In this document: in pieces, positions 50,708 through 59,519 of the stretch
Position numbering within the stretch: position 1 is the stretch's first letter
Layout of the letters: the number at the start of each line of letters is the position of its first letter
Origin: an uncultured Rhodospirillales bacterium
Lineage (GTDB): Bacteria > Pseudomonadota > Alphaproteobacteria > Acetobacterales > Acetobacteraceae
Direction of reading: 5' to 3'
NCBI GenBank assembly: GCA_903835235.1
Contig: CAILMF010000048.1
Span: forward strand, 1 to 59,647
DNA length: 59,647 nt
Position numbers and translations under genes: made by a program
Notes under the pieces: model-generated
Seen by the model: the letters and a program-made list of their open reading frames with translations, nothing else
Databases searched by the model: none
Told to the model about the DNA's origin: nothing

Positions 50708-51691
50708 TCAGCCCGGCTTCATCCCGGCCAGGCGGGCGGCCTCGCGGTACTTGGCCAGTTCCTCGCGCAGGTAGCTGGCCAGCCCGGCCGGGGAGGCTTC
50801 CTCCGGCGTGGCGGGGTTGCAGCCCAGGCCGATGAGGCGCTGCGTCACGCTGGGCATGGCCAGGCCGGCCAGCAGGGCCAGGCGCAGGCTGGCGATGACC
50901 TCGGCCGGCACGCCCTTCGGCGCCAGCAGCGCGGTGAAGCTGGTGCTGGTGAAGCCAGGGACGCCGCCTTCGATGAAGGTCGGGATGGTCGGCAGCTGGG
51001 TCACCCGCTGTTCCGAGGCCACGGCCAGGATGCGCGCCTTGCCTTCCTGGTGCAGCGGCAGGGCGGTGGTCAGCTCCAGCAGGGCGCCGTCGAAATTGCC
51101 GGCCAGCAGGTCCGTGATCATGGAGCCGCCGCCGCGATAGGGCACATGGGTCAGCCGGGCGCCGACCTGGTGGTTCAGCATCTCCAGCCCGAAATGCGCC
51201 GTGGTGCCGATGGCCGGGGTGGCAACATTGAGCTGGCCCGCGCTGGCCTTGGCCATGGTGAGGAAATCCGGCCAGCCGCGGGCGGCGAAGCCGGGCGCCA
51301 CCACCAGCACGATCGGCACGCGGGAGACCAGGCCGATGGGAGCGAAGTCGCGTTCGGTGTCGTAGGGCAGGTTGGATTGCAGCACCGGGTTGGCGGTCAA
51401 CGATCCACCGGAGCCGGCCAGCAGCGTGTGGCCATCCGGCACCGCGCGGGCGGCCATCTCGGCGCCCAGGCTGCCGGCGCCGCCGGCGCGGTTCTCGATG
51501 ACGAAGGGCTTGCCGATGGTCTCCTGCATCGCCTGGGCGATGGTGCGGGTGACGACATCCGTATTGCCGCCGGCGGCGAAGGGCACGATCACGCGGATCG
51601 GCCGCTCCGGCCAGGCGGCGCGGGCGGCGCGCGGCAGGGCAAGGGCGGGCAGGGCGGCGAGGCCCGCAAGCAGGGCGCGGCGCGTGGTCAT
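50708..51691 (-). CDS. Bug-family periplasmic solute receptor
   Basis: This 327-residue TctC/Bug receptor has a signal peptide (MTTRRALLAGLAALPALALP) and family motifs RVIVPFAAGGNTDVVTRT, ENRAGGAGSLG and THVPYRGGGSMITDLL. It is a single gene, convergent with the IclR gene and its repeat cluster. No transporter or catabolic gene is adjacent, so its ligand is open. Confidence 0.87.
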   Translation of the reverse strand: MTTRRALLAGLAALPALALPRAARAAWPERPIRVIVPFAAGGNTDVVTRTIAQAMQETIGKPFVIENRAGGAGSLGAEMAARAVPDGHTLLAGSGGSLTANPVLQSNLPYDTERDFAPIGLVSRVPIVLVVAPGFAARGWPDFLTMAKASAGQLNVATPAIGTTAHFGLEMLNHQVGARLTHVPYRGGGSMITDLLAGNFDGALLELTTALPLHQEGKARILAVASEQRVTQLPTIPTFIEGGVPGFTSTSFTALLAPKGVPAEVIASLRLALLAGLAMPSVTQRLIGLGCNPATPEEASPAGLASYLREELAKYREAARLAGMKPG

Positions 51692-51774
51692 GGACGTTGT
51701 CTCCCGATTGCCGCGAGTAGAGCGCCGCGGCCGGGGCAAATCAACGGCGCCGGGTTGGCGTCAACCCAATGGGC

Positions 51775-52305
51775 TCAGCCCAGCGGCTTGAGGTCGCGGG
51801 CGAAGCGCTGCCAGTTGCGGACATAGCCGTCCGACGACTTCTGCTGTGCGGCGGCGGTCTCGGGCGGCAATTCCCGCACCACCTTGGCCGGGCTGCCGAC
51901 GATCAGCGAATAATCCGGGAAGACCTTGCCTTCCGTCACCAGCGCATTGGCGCCGACGATGCAGTGGCGGCCGATGACGGCGCCGTTCAGCACCGTGGCG
52001 CCCATGCCGATGAGCGTGGCGTCGCCGATGGTGCAGCCATGCAGGGTGACGCTGTGGCCGATGGTGCAGCCCTCCCCGATGGTCAGCGGCTTGCCGTGGT
52101 CGGTGTGCAGCACGCTGTTTTCCTGGATGTTGCTGCGGGCGCCCACGGTGATCGGGTCGTTGTCGCCGCGCAGCACGGCGCCGAACCAGATGCCGACATC
52201 CTGGCCCAGCCGGACATCACCGATGACCTGGGCATTGGGAGCGACCCAGAAGCGGTCGGGCTCGGGCAGGGTGGGGGTGCGGTCGCCCAGGGCGTAGATC
52301 GGCAT
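51775..52305 (-). CDS. Gamma-carbonic-anhydrase-like hexapeptide-repeat protein
   Basis: This 176-residue protein folds as a left-handed beta helix trimer. It has AQVIGDVRLGQDVGIWFGAV with LRGDND, and metal-ligand histidines in SVLHTDHGKP and IGHSVTLHGC, the gamma-carbonic-anhydrase/YrdA pattern. Many such proteins lack proven carbonic anhydrase activity. It starts four bases after the end of an AT-rich HNH gene, which may have separated it from its original promoter. Confidence 0.88.
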   Translation of the reverse strand: MPIYALGDRTPTLPEPDRFWVAPNAQVIGDVRLGQDVGIWFGAVLRGDNDPITVGARSNIQENSVLHTDHGKPLTIGEGCTIGHSVTLHGCTIGDATLIGMGATVLNGAVIGRHCIVGANALVTEGKVFPDYSLIVGSPAKVVRELPPETAAAQQKSSDGYVRNWQRFARDLKPLG

Positions 52306-52309
52306 CAGG

Positions 52310-53311
52310 TCACAAGCCTTTTTCAAAGTTCGCTTTGCGAACGAGCTTCTCGGTCACTATCCTCATCTCTTCCTGTAGAGAAGTCACTCTATGGCTCCTC
52401 GTTAGAGGATCAACCCATATAAATTGCTCCACCTTATTTGAGTCAAAATGCCTTAGGTACCGCTCGGTCGAGTTACTCACCCATATTGCCGCCGCGTGTA
52501 AATCGAATATCCTCACTACGATACAGATTCCATCTTTGTGGAAAGAAGAGAAGGCGAAATGCGAGTTTCTGTTGTCCGACCATAGATCAAGTGGCTGGCC
52601 GCAAGGGTCTTCGATGAAGTGAATTGGAAGGCGGGAAGTGGCATTGGAATCTTCGCTCAATAATGCATTCCGGATGTGAGCGGCAAGATCATCATAAATA
52701 TACTCTTCTCCCAGCCAAATAAAAGCGAGTTCATATGCAATTTTTAAAAGTCCATGCCGAACATATGTAAAATCATGGGAAATTTCATATATGAGTCTCG
52801 GATTTTCGATGTTGCTTTCTATAAGTTGCGTGTTTCTGGCTGCCTCTAGCAAGTCATCCTCATTCAAAGGCATCAATCCAATTCGCTTGCGCTCCCTAGC
52901 AATAATTTGAGGAATTTTCGACGAGTCGCGTGGGTCAATTTGATAAGAAAGATTTACGATTCCGTCTTCGGAGATTGTGGAATTGGGCTCAGATATAACT
53001 TGAAGGTCAATTTTATTGAGTCTTCTGTCTAGAGAGACTCGAACGCGAATGTTAGGGTTGCTGGCTAGGCGCGCAACTCCTTCTATCAACTCGTATTTTC
53101 CTGGGGATTTTCCGCTGTTCCCAGCTAAATTCAGTTCAGATCGTCTAATCCGGACGAGAAAATTGTCGGATATGGCAGGATCAGCTTTTGCGCCCAATTT
53201 AGAATTGCAACTTTTGCAAAGGCGATTTATTTTTAAATTTCCGCCGATGGCACGCGGAAAGACGTGTTCAACTGTCCCTGGCTTGTCTTCAAGGCAAAAA
53301 ATACACTTCAT
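52310..53311 (-). CDS. HNH nuclease-like protein on an AT-rich insert
   Basis: This 333-residue protein begins CIFCLEDKPGTVEHVFPRAIGGN followed by LCKSCNSKLG, i.e. paired CxxC motifs around the EHVFP histidine. This is an HNH/zinc-finger nuclease of the kind found in defence and mobile modules. The remaining 280 residues are unfamiliar. Base composition is far more AT-rich than both neighbours and the insert is exactly one gene wide. It may be a solitary defence nuclease. Confidence 0.8.
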   Translation of the reverse strand: MKCIFCLEDKPGTVEHVFPRAIGGNLKINRLCKSCNSKLGAKADPAISDNFLVRIRRSELNLAGNSGKSPGKYELIEGVARLASNPNIRVRVSLDRRLNKIDLQVISEPNSTISEDGIVNLSYQIDPRDSSKIPQIIARERKRIGLMPLNEDDLLEAARNTQLIESNIENPRLIYEISHDFTYVRHGLLKIAYELAFIWLGEEYIYDDLAAHIRNALLSEDSNATSRLPIHFIEDPCGQPLDLWSDNRNSHFAFSSFHKDGICIVVRIFDLHAAAIWVSNSTERYLRHFDSNKVEQFIWVDPLTRSHRVTSLQEEMRIVTEKLVRKANFEKGL

Positions 53312-53351
53312 AACATGTTCTGTCTCTTTCCCTTGGGAGGGTGGCGCCAGC

Positions 53352-54068
53352 CTAGCCTTCCTCGCCGGCTTCGTCTCCCGGCCGCAGCATCAGGTTCTCG
53401 CCCACCGACATGGCGCAGATGCGCGACAGCTGGGCGCGGGGCAGGCCGGTTTCCGCCGCCCAGGCGTTGAACTGCGCCTGAATCGCCTTCAGGTCGCGCT
53501 GGCTGGTGGGGTTCTCGGCCAACTCCACGCCGCTGTCGCGCAGGCAGGCGATGACGTCGCGGGAGAGAATGAACCCGTCCCAGCCGAGGAAGCGCAGCAG
53601 GTATTGCCCGGTATTGCCGCCCAGGCGCGCGCCGCGCTTGGCCAGCAGCGCCAGCAGGCCCACCTGGTCGTCCGCCGGCCAGGCCGCCAGGAAGGCGCCG
53701 AAGCTGCCATGCTCCTGCGCGATGTCGGCGATGAAGCGGGCATTGTCGCGCACCGCGCCGATCTTCTGGCCATGGCGGACGATGCGCTTGTCATTCGTCA
53801 GCCGCTCCCAGAACTCCGGCGGCTGGAACAGCAGCGGCGCGATCTGGAAGCCTTCGAAGGCGGCCTCGAAGCCGTCCCATTTCTGGTCGATGACGCGCCA
53901 GACGAAGCCGGCGCAGAAGATGCGCCTGGTCATCTCCGCCAGCACGCGGTCGTCCGGCAGCCCGGCCAGGGCGGCGAGCGGGCGAGGTTCGGGCAGCAGC
54001 GCGGCCAGCTGGGCACGGCCGCCCTTGCGCTTGCTGGCGCGGGCCAGGATGGGGGCGAACTTCCCCAC
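53352..54068 (-). CDS. DNA-3-methyladenine glycosylase I-like protein
   Basis: This 238-residue protein resembles Tag-type DNA glycosylases: FCAGFVWRVIDQKWDGFEAA matches the helix around the Tag substrate pocket and RIVRHGQKIGAVRDNARFI the helix-hairpin region. The N-terminal zinc Cys/His residues of E. coli Tag are missing and the C-terminal 60 residues differ. It probably repairs alkylated bases or is a diverged relative. Its 5' end abuts the LOG-family stop. Confidence 0.75.
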   Translation of the reverse strand: MGKFAPILARASKRKGGRAQLAALLPEPRPLAALAGLPDDRVLAEMTRRIFCAGFVWRVIDQKWDGFEAAFEGFQIAPLLFQPPEFWERLTNDKRIVRHGQKIGAVRDNARFIADIAQEHGSFGAFLAAWPADDQVGLLALLAKRGARLGGNTGQYLLRFLGWDGFILSRDVIACLRDSGVELAENPTSQRDLKAIQAQFNAWAAETGLPRAQLSRICAMSVGENLMLRPGDEAGEEG

Positions 54069-54071
54069 CGG

Positions 54072-54662
54072 CTACAGCCGGCTCGCGGGGGCGCTGGTAT
54101 CCGGCAGCGGGGCGTGGCGCAGCAGCTCCAGGCAGGCGGGCACGTCGGCGGCCACCTGGAACAGCCGGCGACCGCTTTCCCCCACGAAGCCCTGGGTGAT
54201 CATCGCCTCCACCAGGGCGACGAAGGGCTGCGCCCAGCCGGCGATGTCCAGCGCCAGCACCGGCTTGTCGTGCAGCCCCAGCTGCCGCCAGGTGAGGATC
54301 TCTACGAGTTCATCCAGCGTGCCGAGGCCGCCCGAGAGGGCGATGAAGCCGTCCGACAGTTCGAACATGCGGGTTTTGCGGACGTGCATGCTGGGCACCA
54401 CCTCCATCGCGGTCAGGCCGCCGGGCGGCGGGCGTTCGGCGCTGAGCAGGAAGTCCGGGATGATGCCATGCACCTCACCGCCCGCGGCCAGGGCGGCATT
54501 GGCCACCTCGCCCATCAGGCCGACTCCGCCGCCGCCATAGACCAGCTTCACGCCCTGCCGCGCCAGGCCGGTGCCCAGCGCCCGGGCGGCCTGGGCATGC
54601 GCCGGGTCGGCCCCGAAGCGCGAGCCGCAGAAGACGGCGACGGAGCGGAGCGGATGCGGCAT
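54072..54662 (-). CDS. LOG-family nucleoside 5'-monophosphate phosphoribohydrolase
   Basis: This 196-residue protein has the Rossmann-like LOG fold: VAVFCGSRFGADPAHAQAAR, KLVYGGGGVGLMGEVANAAL, the catalytic Arg in HVRKTRMFE and Glu in SGGLGTLDELVEILTW. The usual PGG is SGG here. These enzymes release bases from nucleotides, including cytokinin precursors. The ATG at 54662 gives a normal family start. It is three bases upstream of the Tag-like gene, so the pair is an operon. Confidence 0.88.
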   Translation of the reverse strand: MPHPLRSVAVFCGSRFGADPAHAQAARALGTGLARQGVKLVYGGGGVGLMGEVANAALAAGGEVHGIIPDFLLSAERPPPGGLTAMEVVPSMHVRKTRMFELSDGFIALSGGLGTLDELVEILTWRQLGLHDKPVLALDIAGWAQPFVALVEAMITQGFVGESGRRLFQVAADVPACLELLRHAPLPDTSAPASRL

Positions 54663-54683
54663 GGAAACTCCTGCGGGCATATC

Positions 54684-54698
54684 TTACCATGTAGGTAA
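54684..54698. promoter_or_regulatory. TTACC-N5-GGTAA palindrome, possible operator
   Basis: A perfect inverted repeat of five bases around ATGTA lies between the divergent LOG-family gene (22 bases away) and cytochrome c' gene (70 bases away). It is the only AT-rich palindrome in this gap and has the size of a MarR/HxlR-type operator half-site pair. Confidence 0.4.
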
Positions 54699-54768
54699 CG
54701 TGGCGCGGCGGGCGGGCGAACAGACCTGCGGTGGCATGATTGCATCAATCGGTCGAGGGGGACTTCTG

Positions 54769-55206
54769 ATGAAGAAAATATGGCTCGCTGGCTTTGCCGT
54801 GCTGGCGATGGGGGCCGCCTCGGTGGCCTGGGCGCAGGGCGACGTGATCGCCGCGCGCCGCGCCGGGTTCAAGCGCATCGGCGAGCAGATGACCGCGATG
54901 AAGGCGGTGGCGGATGCCCGCGGCCCCGGCACCCCGTTCGTCGGCGGCATCGAGGAGATGATCGCCTTCTTCCAGGGCGTGCCCGGGCGCTTCCCGCCGG
55001 GCAGCGAGACCGGCGGCGAGACCAAGGCGCTGCCGACCATCTGGTCCGACCCGGTCGGCTTCAGCGGCGCGGCGGCCGAAACGGTCAGCAAGCTGCAGGC
55101 GCTGCGCGTGGCGGCGGCGGGCGGCGATGGCGCCGCCTTCCAGGCCGCCTGGCAGGCGGTGGGGCCGACCTGCGGCGCCTGCCACCGGACGTATCGCGCG
55201 CGCTGA
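54769..55206 (+). CDS. Cytochrome c' (class II c-type cytochrome)
   Basis: This 145-residue periplasmic haem protein has a signal peptide (MKKIWLAGFAVLAMGAASVA) and the C-terminal haem motif CGACH at 135-139, the hallmark of class II cytochromes with a four-helix bundle. It may carry electrons or bind NO. GAGGGGG precedes the ATG. It converges with a cytochrome b561 gene that is a plausible redox partner in the membrane. Confidence 0.9.
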   Translation: MKKIWLAGFAVLAMGAASVAWAQGDVIAARRAGFKRIGEQMTAMKAVADARGPGTPFVGGIEEMIAFFQGVPGRFPPGSETGGETKALPTIWSDPVGFSGAAAETVSKLQALRVAAAGGDGAAFQAAWQAVGPTCGACHRTYRAR

Positions 55207-55229
55207 GCAAGCGCCTCAGCGCAGGACTG

Positions 55230-55271
55230 GCGCCGGCCGGGGGCAGCCCCCTCGGCCGGCGCTGTTCGTTT
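55230..55271. terminator. Terminator between cytochrome c' and cytochrome b561 genes
   Basis: A stem with outer arms gcgccggccg / cggccggcgc and inner gggg / cccc is followed by tgttcgttt. It lies 24 bases after the cytochrome c' stop and 26 bases before the converging cytochrome b561 end. Confidence 0.7.
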
Positions 55272-55296
55272 CAGCCCCCCGGGTCCACCGCCCTGG

Positions 55297-55974
55297 TCAG
55301 CCCCCCTGGGTGCTGAGCCACCAGGCCAGGCCAAGGCCCAGCGCCAGCAGCGCCACCGCCAGCAGCGGGTGGCCCAGGCGCGGCGCGGGAATGCTGGCGG
55401 GCAGTTGCTTGAAGCCGGTGACCATGGGCCGCACCAGGTCGTGCCGCTTCAGCACGGCATAGGCCAGCACCGCCGCCACATGCAGGCCGATCGCGACCAG
55501 CAGCAGGTTGAAGCCCAGCTCATGCAGCTCGGTCAGCCCGGCGCTCAGCGCATCGCCCACCTGCAGCGCGAAGGGGCCGTGCGCGGCGTAGCTCTCGCCG
55601 GGTTCCTCATTGGCGAACAGCCCGGTGGCCACCTGGGCCAGCAGCAGCGCCAGCAGCCCCAGCACCATCCAGCCGCCGGCGGCGTTGTGGCCCACCTCGG
55701 TATCCGGCTCCCGCCTGGTCAGGTGCTTCAGGTGCGCCAGGGCCTCCAGCGGGGATTTCAGGAAGCGGGCGAACCGCGCGGTGTCGCTGCCCACCAGCCC
55801 CCAGCCCAGCCGGAATACCAGCAGCGCCAGCACCAGGTAGCCGCAGCGGAAGTGCCATGCCATCAGGCTGAGTTCCGCCGTGACGTATTGCGCGATGACC
55901 AGCAGCACGATGGACCAGTGGAACAGCCGGACCCAGCCGTCCCAGACCTTCACCTTGAGCCACGCTTCGTTCAT
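55297..55974 (-). CDS. Cytochrome b561-type membrane protein
   Basis: This 225-residue protein has four or five membrane helices with haem-ligating His residues in RLFHWSIVLLVIAQY, MAWHFRCGYLVLALL, ELHELGFNLLLVAIGLHVAA. It is of the prokaryotic cytochrome b561/Ni-hydrogenase b-type subunit group and transfers electrons between quinol and periplasmic haem proteins, likely the adjacent cytochrome c'. AAGGGGGCAAGGGC precedes the ATG. The upstream gap holds only palindromic repeats. Confidence 0.88.
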   Translation of the reverse strand: MNEAWLKVKVWDGWVRLFHWSIVLLVIAQYVTAELSLMAWHFRCGYLVLALLVFRLGWGLVGSDTARFARFLKSPLEALAHLKHLTRREPDTEVGHNAAGGWMVLGLLALLLAQVATGLFANEEPGESYAAHGPFALQVGDALSAGLTELHELGFNLLLVAIGLHVAAVLAYAVLKRHDLVRPMVTGFKQLPASIPAPRLGHPLLAVALLALGLGLAWWLSTQGG

Positions 55975-56044
55975 GCCCTTGCCCCCTTGAGCCGCTGTGG
56001 GCGCAGGGCCCGCAGGAATGATACCACCGGCACGCCGCCTTGAC

Positions 56045-56110
56045 CCGTGCCGAGCCGCCGGATGACGCCTGACGCCGCTGGCGTGGCTTCGGCCCGACGC
56101 GCCTGATGGC
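56045..56110. repeat. Small palindrome cluster
   Basis: Fragments such as gccgagccgccggatgac, cgcctgacgccgctggcgtgg and ttcggcccgacgcgcctg belong to the same style as the clusters at 10967 and 50525. The rest of the gap to 56273 holds a short AT-richer segment with no gene. Confidence 0.55.
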
Positions 56111-56273
56111 AAACCCGGGGGCAAAAATCATTCCAGCGGGCCTGGAACCCGGCCGCCGGCAGGATGCCGCGGCGCCGCCCGCTGTTGCGTGCTTGAATAT
56201 ACCATCAATAAGCTGAAAGTGATGCAGTGGCGTGGCCGAGGTCGCGCCCCGAGTCCCTGGGGGAGGCGGAAGC

Positions 56274-57419
56274 GTGCGGGCCATCGTGCTCATCGGGTTG
56301 ATCCTGCTTGCCGCCATCGGCTCGGCCTGGCTGCTGCTGCCCGAGGCCTTCCCGGACCTGCGGCCGCGCGCCACCGCGCCGGCCACGCCGCCGCGGGCCT
56401 CGCCCACCGGTACGCCCGCCGGTACGCCCGTTGGCACGCCCACCGGTACGTCCCCTGGCACGCCCGCCGGCACGCCCGTTGGCGCCACCGCCAGTGCCCC
56501 GCCGGCCGCCAGCCCCGCGCCGGCCGCCACCTCGGCCCCGGCCCAGCCCGCCGCGCCCGCGGTCCGGCCGCCGCGCTTCGACGTGGCGCGGATCGGTGCC
56601 CGCGGCACGCTGGTAACCGCCGGCCGCGCCGAGCCTGGCGCCGAGGTGACGCTGACCGAGGGTGGCCGCGAGCTGGGCCGGGCCCGCGCCGATGCGCGCG
56701 GCGAATGGGTGATCCTGCCCGGCGACCCGCTGGCGCCCGGCCTGCGCGAATTGGCGCTGACCGCCCGGCTGCCCGGGCAGGACCCGGTGCCGGGGGCCGA
56801 GACGGTGGTGCTGCTGGTGCCGGAACGCCCGGTGCAGGCCCCCGACCCCGCGACCGTGCCGAACCAGCCGCCGGTGGCCACGCCGCCCGGCCCGATGGCC
56901 ATGCTGCTGCCGCCCGCCGCGGCCGATTCGACGCCCCGGCTGCTGCAGGCCCCGGTGGCGCCGGCGGACCAGGGCCGGCTTTCGGTGGATGTGGTGGATT
57001 ACGACGACGCCGGGGCAATGCGCTTTGCCGGCAGCGCCACGCCGGGCAGCACGGTGCGGCTGTATGTCGGGGAAGCGCTGCTGGGCGATGCGCGGGCGGA
57101 TTCGATCGGCCGCTGGCACCTGACCCCGGCGACCCAGCCCGGGCCCGGGCGGCACCTGTTGCGGGCCGACCAGCTGGCCCCCACCGGCGCGGTGCTGGCG
57201 CGGGTGGAGGTGCCGTTCCAGCGCGACGTGATCCCGCAGGACCAGCTGCGCGATGGCCGCGTGGTGGTGCAGCCGGGGCACAGCCTGTGGCGGCTGTCTC
57301 GCCTGGCCTATGGCCGGGGCGTTCGGTACACCGTGATCTACGAGGCCAACCGCGACCAAATCCGCGACCCCGCGCGGATCTACCCCGGCCAGGTCTTCGC
57401 GCTGCCGGCGGCGCGGTAG
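56274..57419 (+). CDS. Membrane-anchored LysM-type protein
   Basis: This 381-residue protein starts at GTG 56274 after a GGGGGAGG site. It has an N-terminal membrane helix (VLIGLILLAAIGSAWLLLP), a Thr/Pro/Gly tandem repeat (GTPAGTPVGTPTGTS), two Ig-like domains (LVTAGRAEPGAEVTLTEGG and RFAGSATPGSTVRLYVGE), and a C-terminal LysM-like segment (VVQPGHSLWRLSRLAYG and YPGQVFALP) that would bind peptidoglycan. It is a cell-envelope protein of unknown precise role. Confidence 0.82.
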   Translation: MRAIVLIGLILLAAIGSAWLLLPEAFPDLRPRATAPATPPRASPTGTPAGTPVGTPTGTSPGTPAGTPVGATASAPPAASPAPAATSAPAQPAAPAVRPPRFDVARIGARGTLVTAGRAEPGAEVTLTEGGRELGRARADARGEWVILPGDPLAPGLRELALTARLPGQDPVPGAETVVLLVPERPVQAPDPATVPNQPPVATPPGPMAMLLPPAAADSTPRLLQAPVAPADQGRLSVDVVDYDDAGAMRFAGSATPGSTVRLYVGEALLGDARADSIGRWHLTPATQPGPGRHLLRADQLAPTGAVLARVEVPFQRDVIPQDQLRDGRVVVQPGHSLWRLSRLAYGRGVRYTVIYEANRDQIRDPARIYPGQVFALPAAR

Positions 57420-57478
57420 GGCAATATCCGGCCCGCTGGCTGCATCGGCGCGGTTGGGCCCCGTCTGCCTGGCGCCCG

Positions 57479-57883
57479 CTACCTGACCCCGGCTTCCTCC
57501 AGCCGGTCCAGGTAGGGGTCCAGGGCCAGGGCGAAGCGCACCATGGCCGCGATCAGGCTGGTGGCGGTGGGCGGCGTTGTCAGCGTTGCCTCCGATTGCA
57601 GCTGCACCCGGTGGTCCGGCAGCAGCTTCACCGTCCAGCCGCGCGGCAGCAGCGCCGGCAGACCCGCCAATTCGGCAAAGGCGCGGCTGCGGTCCGCCCC
57701 GGGTTCGGCCGAGGAGGGGATGCGCGCGGCGGCCGAGGCCAGGCGCAGCCGTCCGCCATCCAGTTCGGCATCGCAGGCGCGGCCGCGCCAGGCGAAATGC
57801 AGCGCCGGCGGCGCCCCCGGGTGCAGGGGGCGCAGGATGCCATCGGGGTCGACGGCGAAGGGACCGAGGGTCAGGGCGTTCAT
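57479..57883 (-). CDS. Conserved-looking hypothetical protein, 134 aa
   Basis: This soluble protein starts LTLGPFAVDPDGILRPLHPG and has alternating beta-strand-like segments (ALHFAWRGRACDAELDGGRL) and an amphipathic C-terminus. I do not recognise a domain. It converges with the LysM gene and is divergent from psd by 53 bases. Coding bias agrees with a real gene. Confidence 0.65.
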   Translation of the reverse strand: MNALTLGPFAVDPDGILRPLHPGAPPALHFAWRGRACDAELDGGRLRLASAAARIPSSAEPGADRSRAFAELAGLPALLPRGWTVKLLPDHRVQLQSEATLTTPPTATSLIAAMVRFALALDPYLDRLEEAGVR

Positions 57884-57936
57884 GATGGAGGCCAGGGTTG
57901 TCCCTCCATGGTGAAAGGACCATAAACTACGGCACA

Positions 57937-58611
57937 ATGTCTCTCATCCGTAGCCTTGCCATGGTGATGGCGCCGCCCCACCCGGCGGGCAAACCCTTCC
58001 TGATCGGTGGCGGCGTGGCCGCGCTGGTGGGCGTGCTGTTCCTGGGCAACTGGCTGTTCTGGCTGGGCTTGGCCTTCGTGGCCTTCTGCCTGTATTTCTT
58101 CCGGGACCCGGAACGGGTGGCGCCGGCCCGGCACGGGCTGGTGCTGGCCCCCGCCGATGGCCGGGTGGTGCATGTGCAGGCCGCCGTGCCGCCGGAGGAG
58201 CTGGGCCTGGGGCCCGAGCCGCGGACGCGGATCGCCATATTCCTTTCCGTGCTGGACGTGCACGTCAACCGCAGCCCGGTGGATGGCGTGGTCACGCGCA
58301 TCGCCTACCACGCCGGTGCCTTCCTGAACGCCAGCCTGGACAAGGCGAGCGAGCTGAACGAGCGCAACGCCCTGGCGATCCGCCTGCCGGATGGCCGCGA
58401 CGTGGCGGTGGTGCAGATCGCCGGGCTGATCGCGCGGCGGATTCTGTGCGACGCCCGCCAGGGCGACATGCTGCGCGCCGGCGACCGCTTCGGCATCATC
58501 CGCTTTGGCAGCCGCACCGACGTGTACCTGCCCCATGGCGTGAAGCCGCTGGTGCTGGAGGGGCAGACCATGATCGGTGGCGAAACGGTGCTGGCGGACC
58601 TGCGCGCGTGA
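57937..58611 (+). CDS. psd: Phosphatidylserine decarboxylase proenzyme
   Basis: This 224-residue membrane enzyme makes phosphatidylethanolamine from phosphatidylserine. It has two N-terminal hydrophobic segments (LIGGGVAALVGVLFLGNWLF), then YFFRDPERV, APADGRVVHV, and SVLDVHVNRSPVDG. The self-cleavage site is FGSRTDVYLP, whose Ser becomes the pyruvoyl group. The short length is that of the Psd-A type. Its stop overlaps the pssA start (GTGA). Confidence 0.93.
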   Translation: MSLIRSLAMVMAPPHPAGKPFLIGGGVAALVGVLFLGNWLFWLGLAFVAFCLYFFRDPERVAPARHGLVLAPADGRVVHVQAAVPPEELGLGPEPRTRIAIFLSVLDVHVNRSPVDGVVTRIAYHAGAFLNASLDKASELNERNALAIRLPDGRDVAVVQIAGLIARRILCDARQGDMLRAGDRFGIIRFGSRTDVYLPHGVKPLVLEGQTMIGGETVLADLRA

Positions 58612-59519
58612 GCGGCGGCGGGCGGCAGGCTGGTTTTCCCGCGGGCAAGCCCGGCTTCCGCGGCCGGCTGCGGCGGTTCCGGCCGCGCACCAGGCCGCGC
58701 TACAAGGGGCCCAGCTTCAACCGGCTGATCCCCAACCTGATGACGCTGCTGGGCCTATGTGCCGGGCTGACCGCGATTCGCGTGGCGCTGGACGGGCTGT
58801 GGCACCAGGCGGCGGCGCTGATCGTGGTGGCCGCCGTGATCGACGGGCTGGATGGCCGGCTGGCACGGCTGCTGAAGGCGACCAGCCGGTTCGGCGCCGA
58901 ATTCGACAGCCTGTCGGATTTTCTGTGTTTTGGCGTGGCGCCGGCGCTGATCCTGTACATGTGGACCCTGCACGACATGCACGGCCTGGGCTTCGCGCCT
59001 TGCCTGATGTTTGCGGTGTGCAGCGCGCTGCGGCTGGCCAGGTTCAATGCCAGCATTGCCGATGGCCCGCTGACGCTGGGCGCGGCGCCGCCGAAGCCGG
59101 CCTACTCGCAGAACTTCTTCACCGGGGTGCCGGCGCCGGCCGGGGCCGGGCTGGTGCTGTTTCCGCTCTTCGCCTCGCTGGCGCTGCGGGAATGGGATTT
59201 GCCGGTGCTGGCCGAACTGGTGCGGCACAAATCCGTGGTGGTGGTGTTCCTGGTCGCGGTCGGCGCGCTGATGGTCAGCACGCTGCCGACCTGGAGCTTC
59301 AAGAACTTCAAGGTGCCGGCGGATTACGTGCTGCCGCTGCTGCTGGGCGTCGCGGCCTATATTGCGCTGCTGGTCAGCGAACCCTGGATGGCGCTGGCCG
59401 CCGGCGGGCTGATCTATGGCGCCATGGTGCCGCTGGCCATGCGCAGCTACCTGAAGCTGAAGCGCGAGGCCGAGGCGCTGCTGGAACCCGTGGTGGTCGC
59501 GGAGCGCGACAGCGCCTGA
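58608..59519 (+). CDS. pssA: CDP-diacylglycerol-serine O-phosphatidyltransferase
   Basis: This 303-residue integral membrane enzyme makes phosphatidylserine. The CDP-alcohol phosphatidyltransferase motif is present (DGLDGRLARLL, then FGAEFDSLSD), with about eight membrane helices. The N-terminal 40 residues are Arg/Gly-rich and extra. The GTG start overlaps the psd stop, so the two steps of phosphatidylethanolamine synthesis are coupled. Its last codons and TGA form the first unit of a tandem repeat that runs to the window end. Confidence 0.92.
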   Translation: MSGGGRQAGFPAGKPGFRGRLRRFRPRTRPRYKGPSFNRLIPNLMTLLGLCAGLTAIRVALDGLWHQAAALIVVAAVIDGLDGRLARLLKATSRFGAEFDSLSDFLCFGVAPALILYMWTLHDMHGLGFAPCLMFAVCSALRLARFNASIADGPLTLGAAPPKPAYSQNFFTGVPAPAGAGLVLFPLFASLALREWDLPVLAELVRHKSVVVVFLVAVGALMVSTLPTWSFKNFKVPADYVLPLLLGVAAYIALLVSEPWMALAAGGLIYGAMVPLAMRSYLKLKREAEALLEPVVVAERDSA

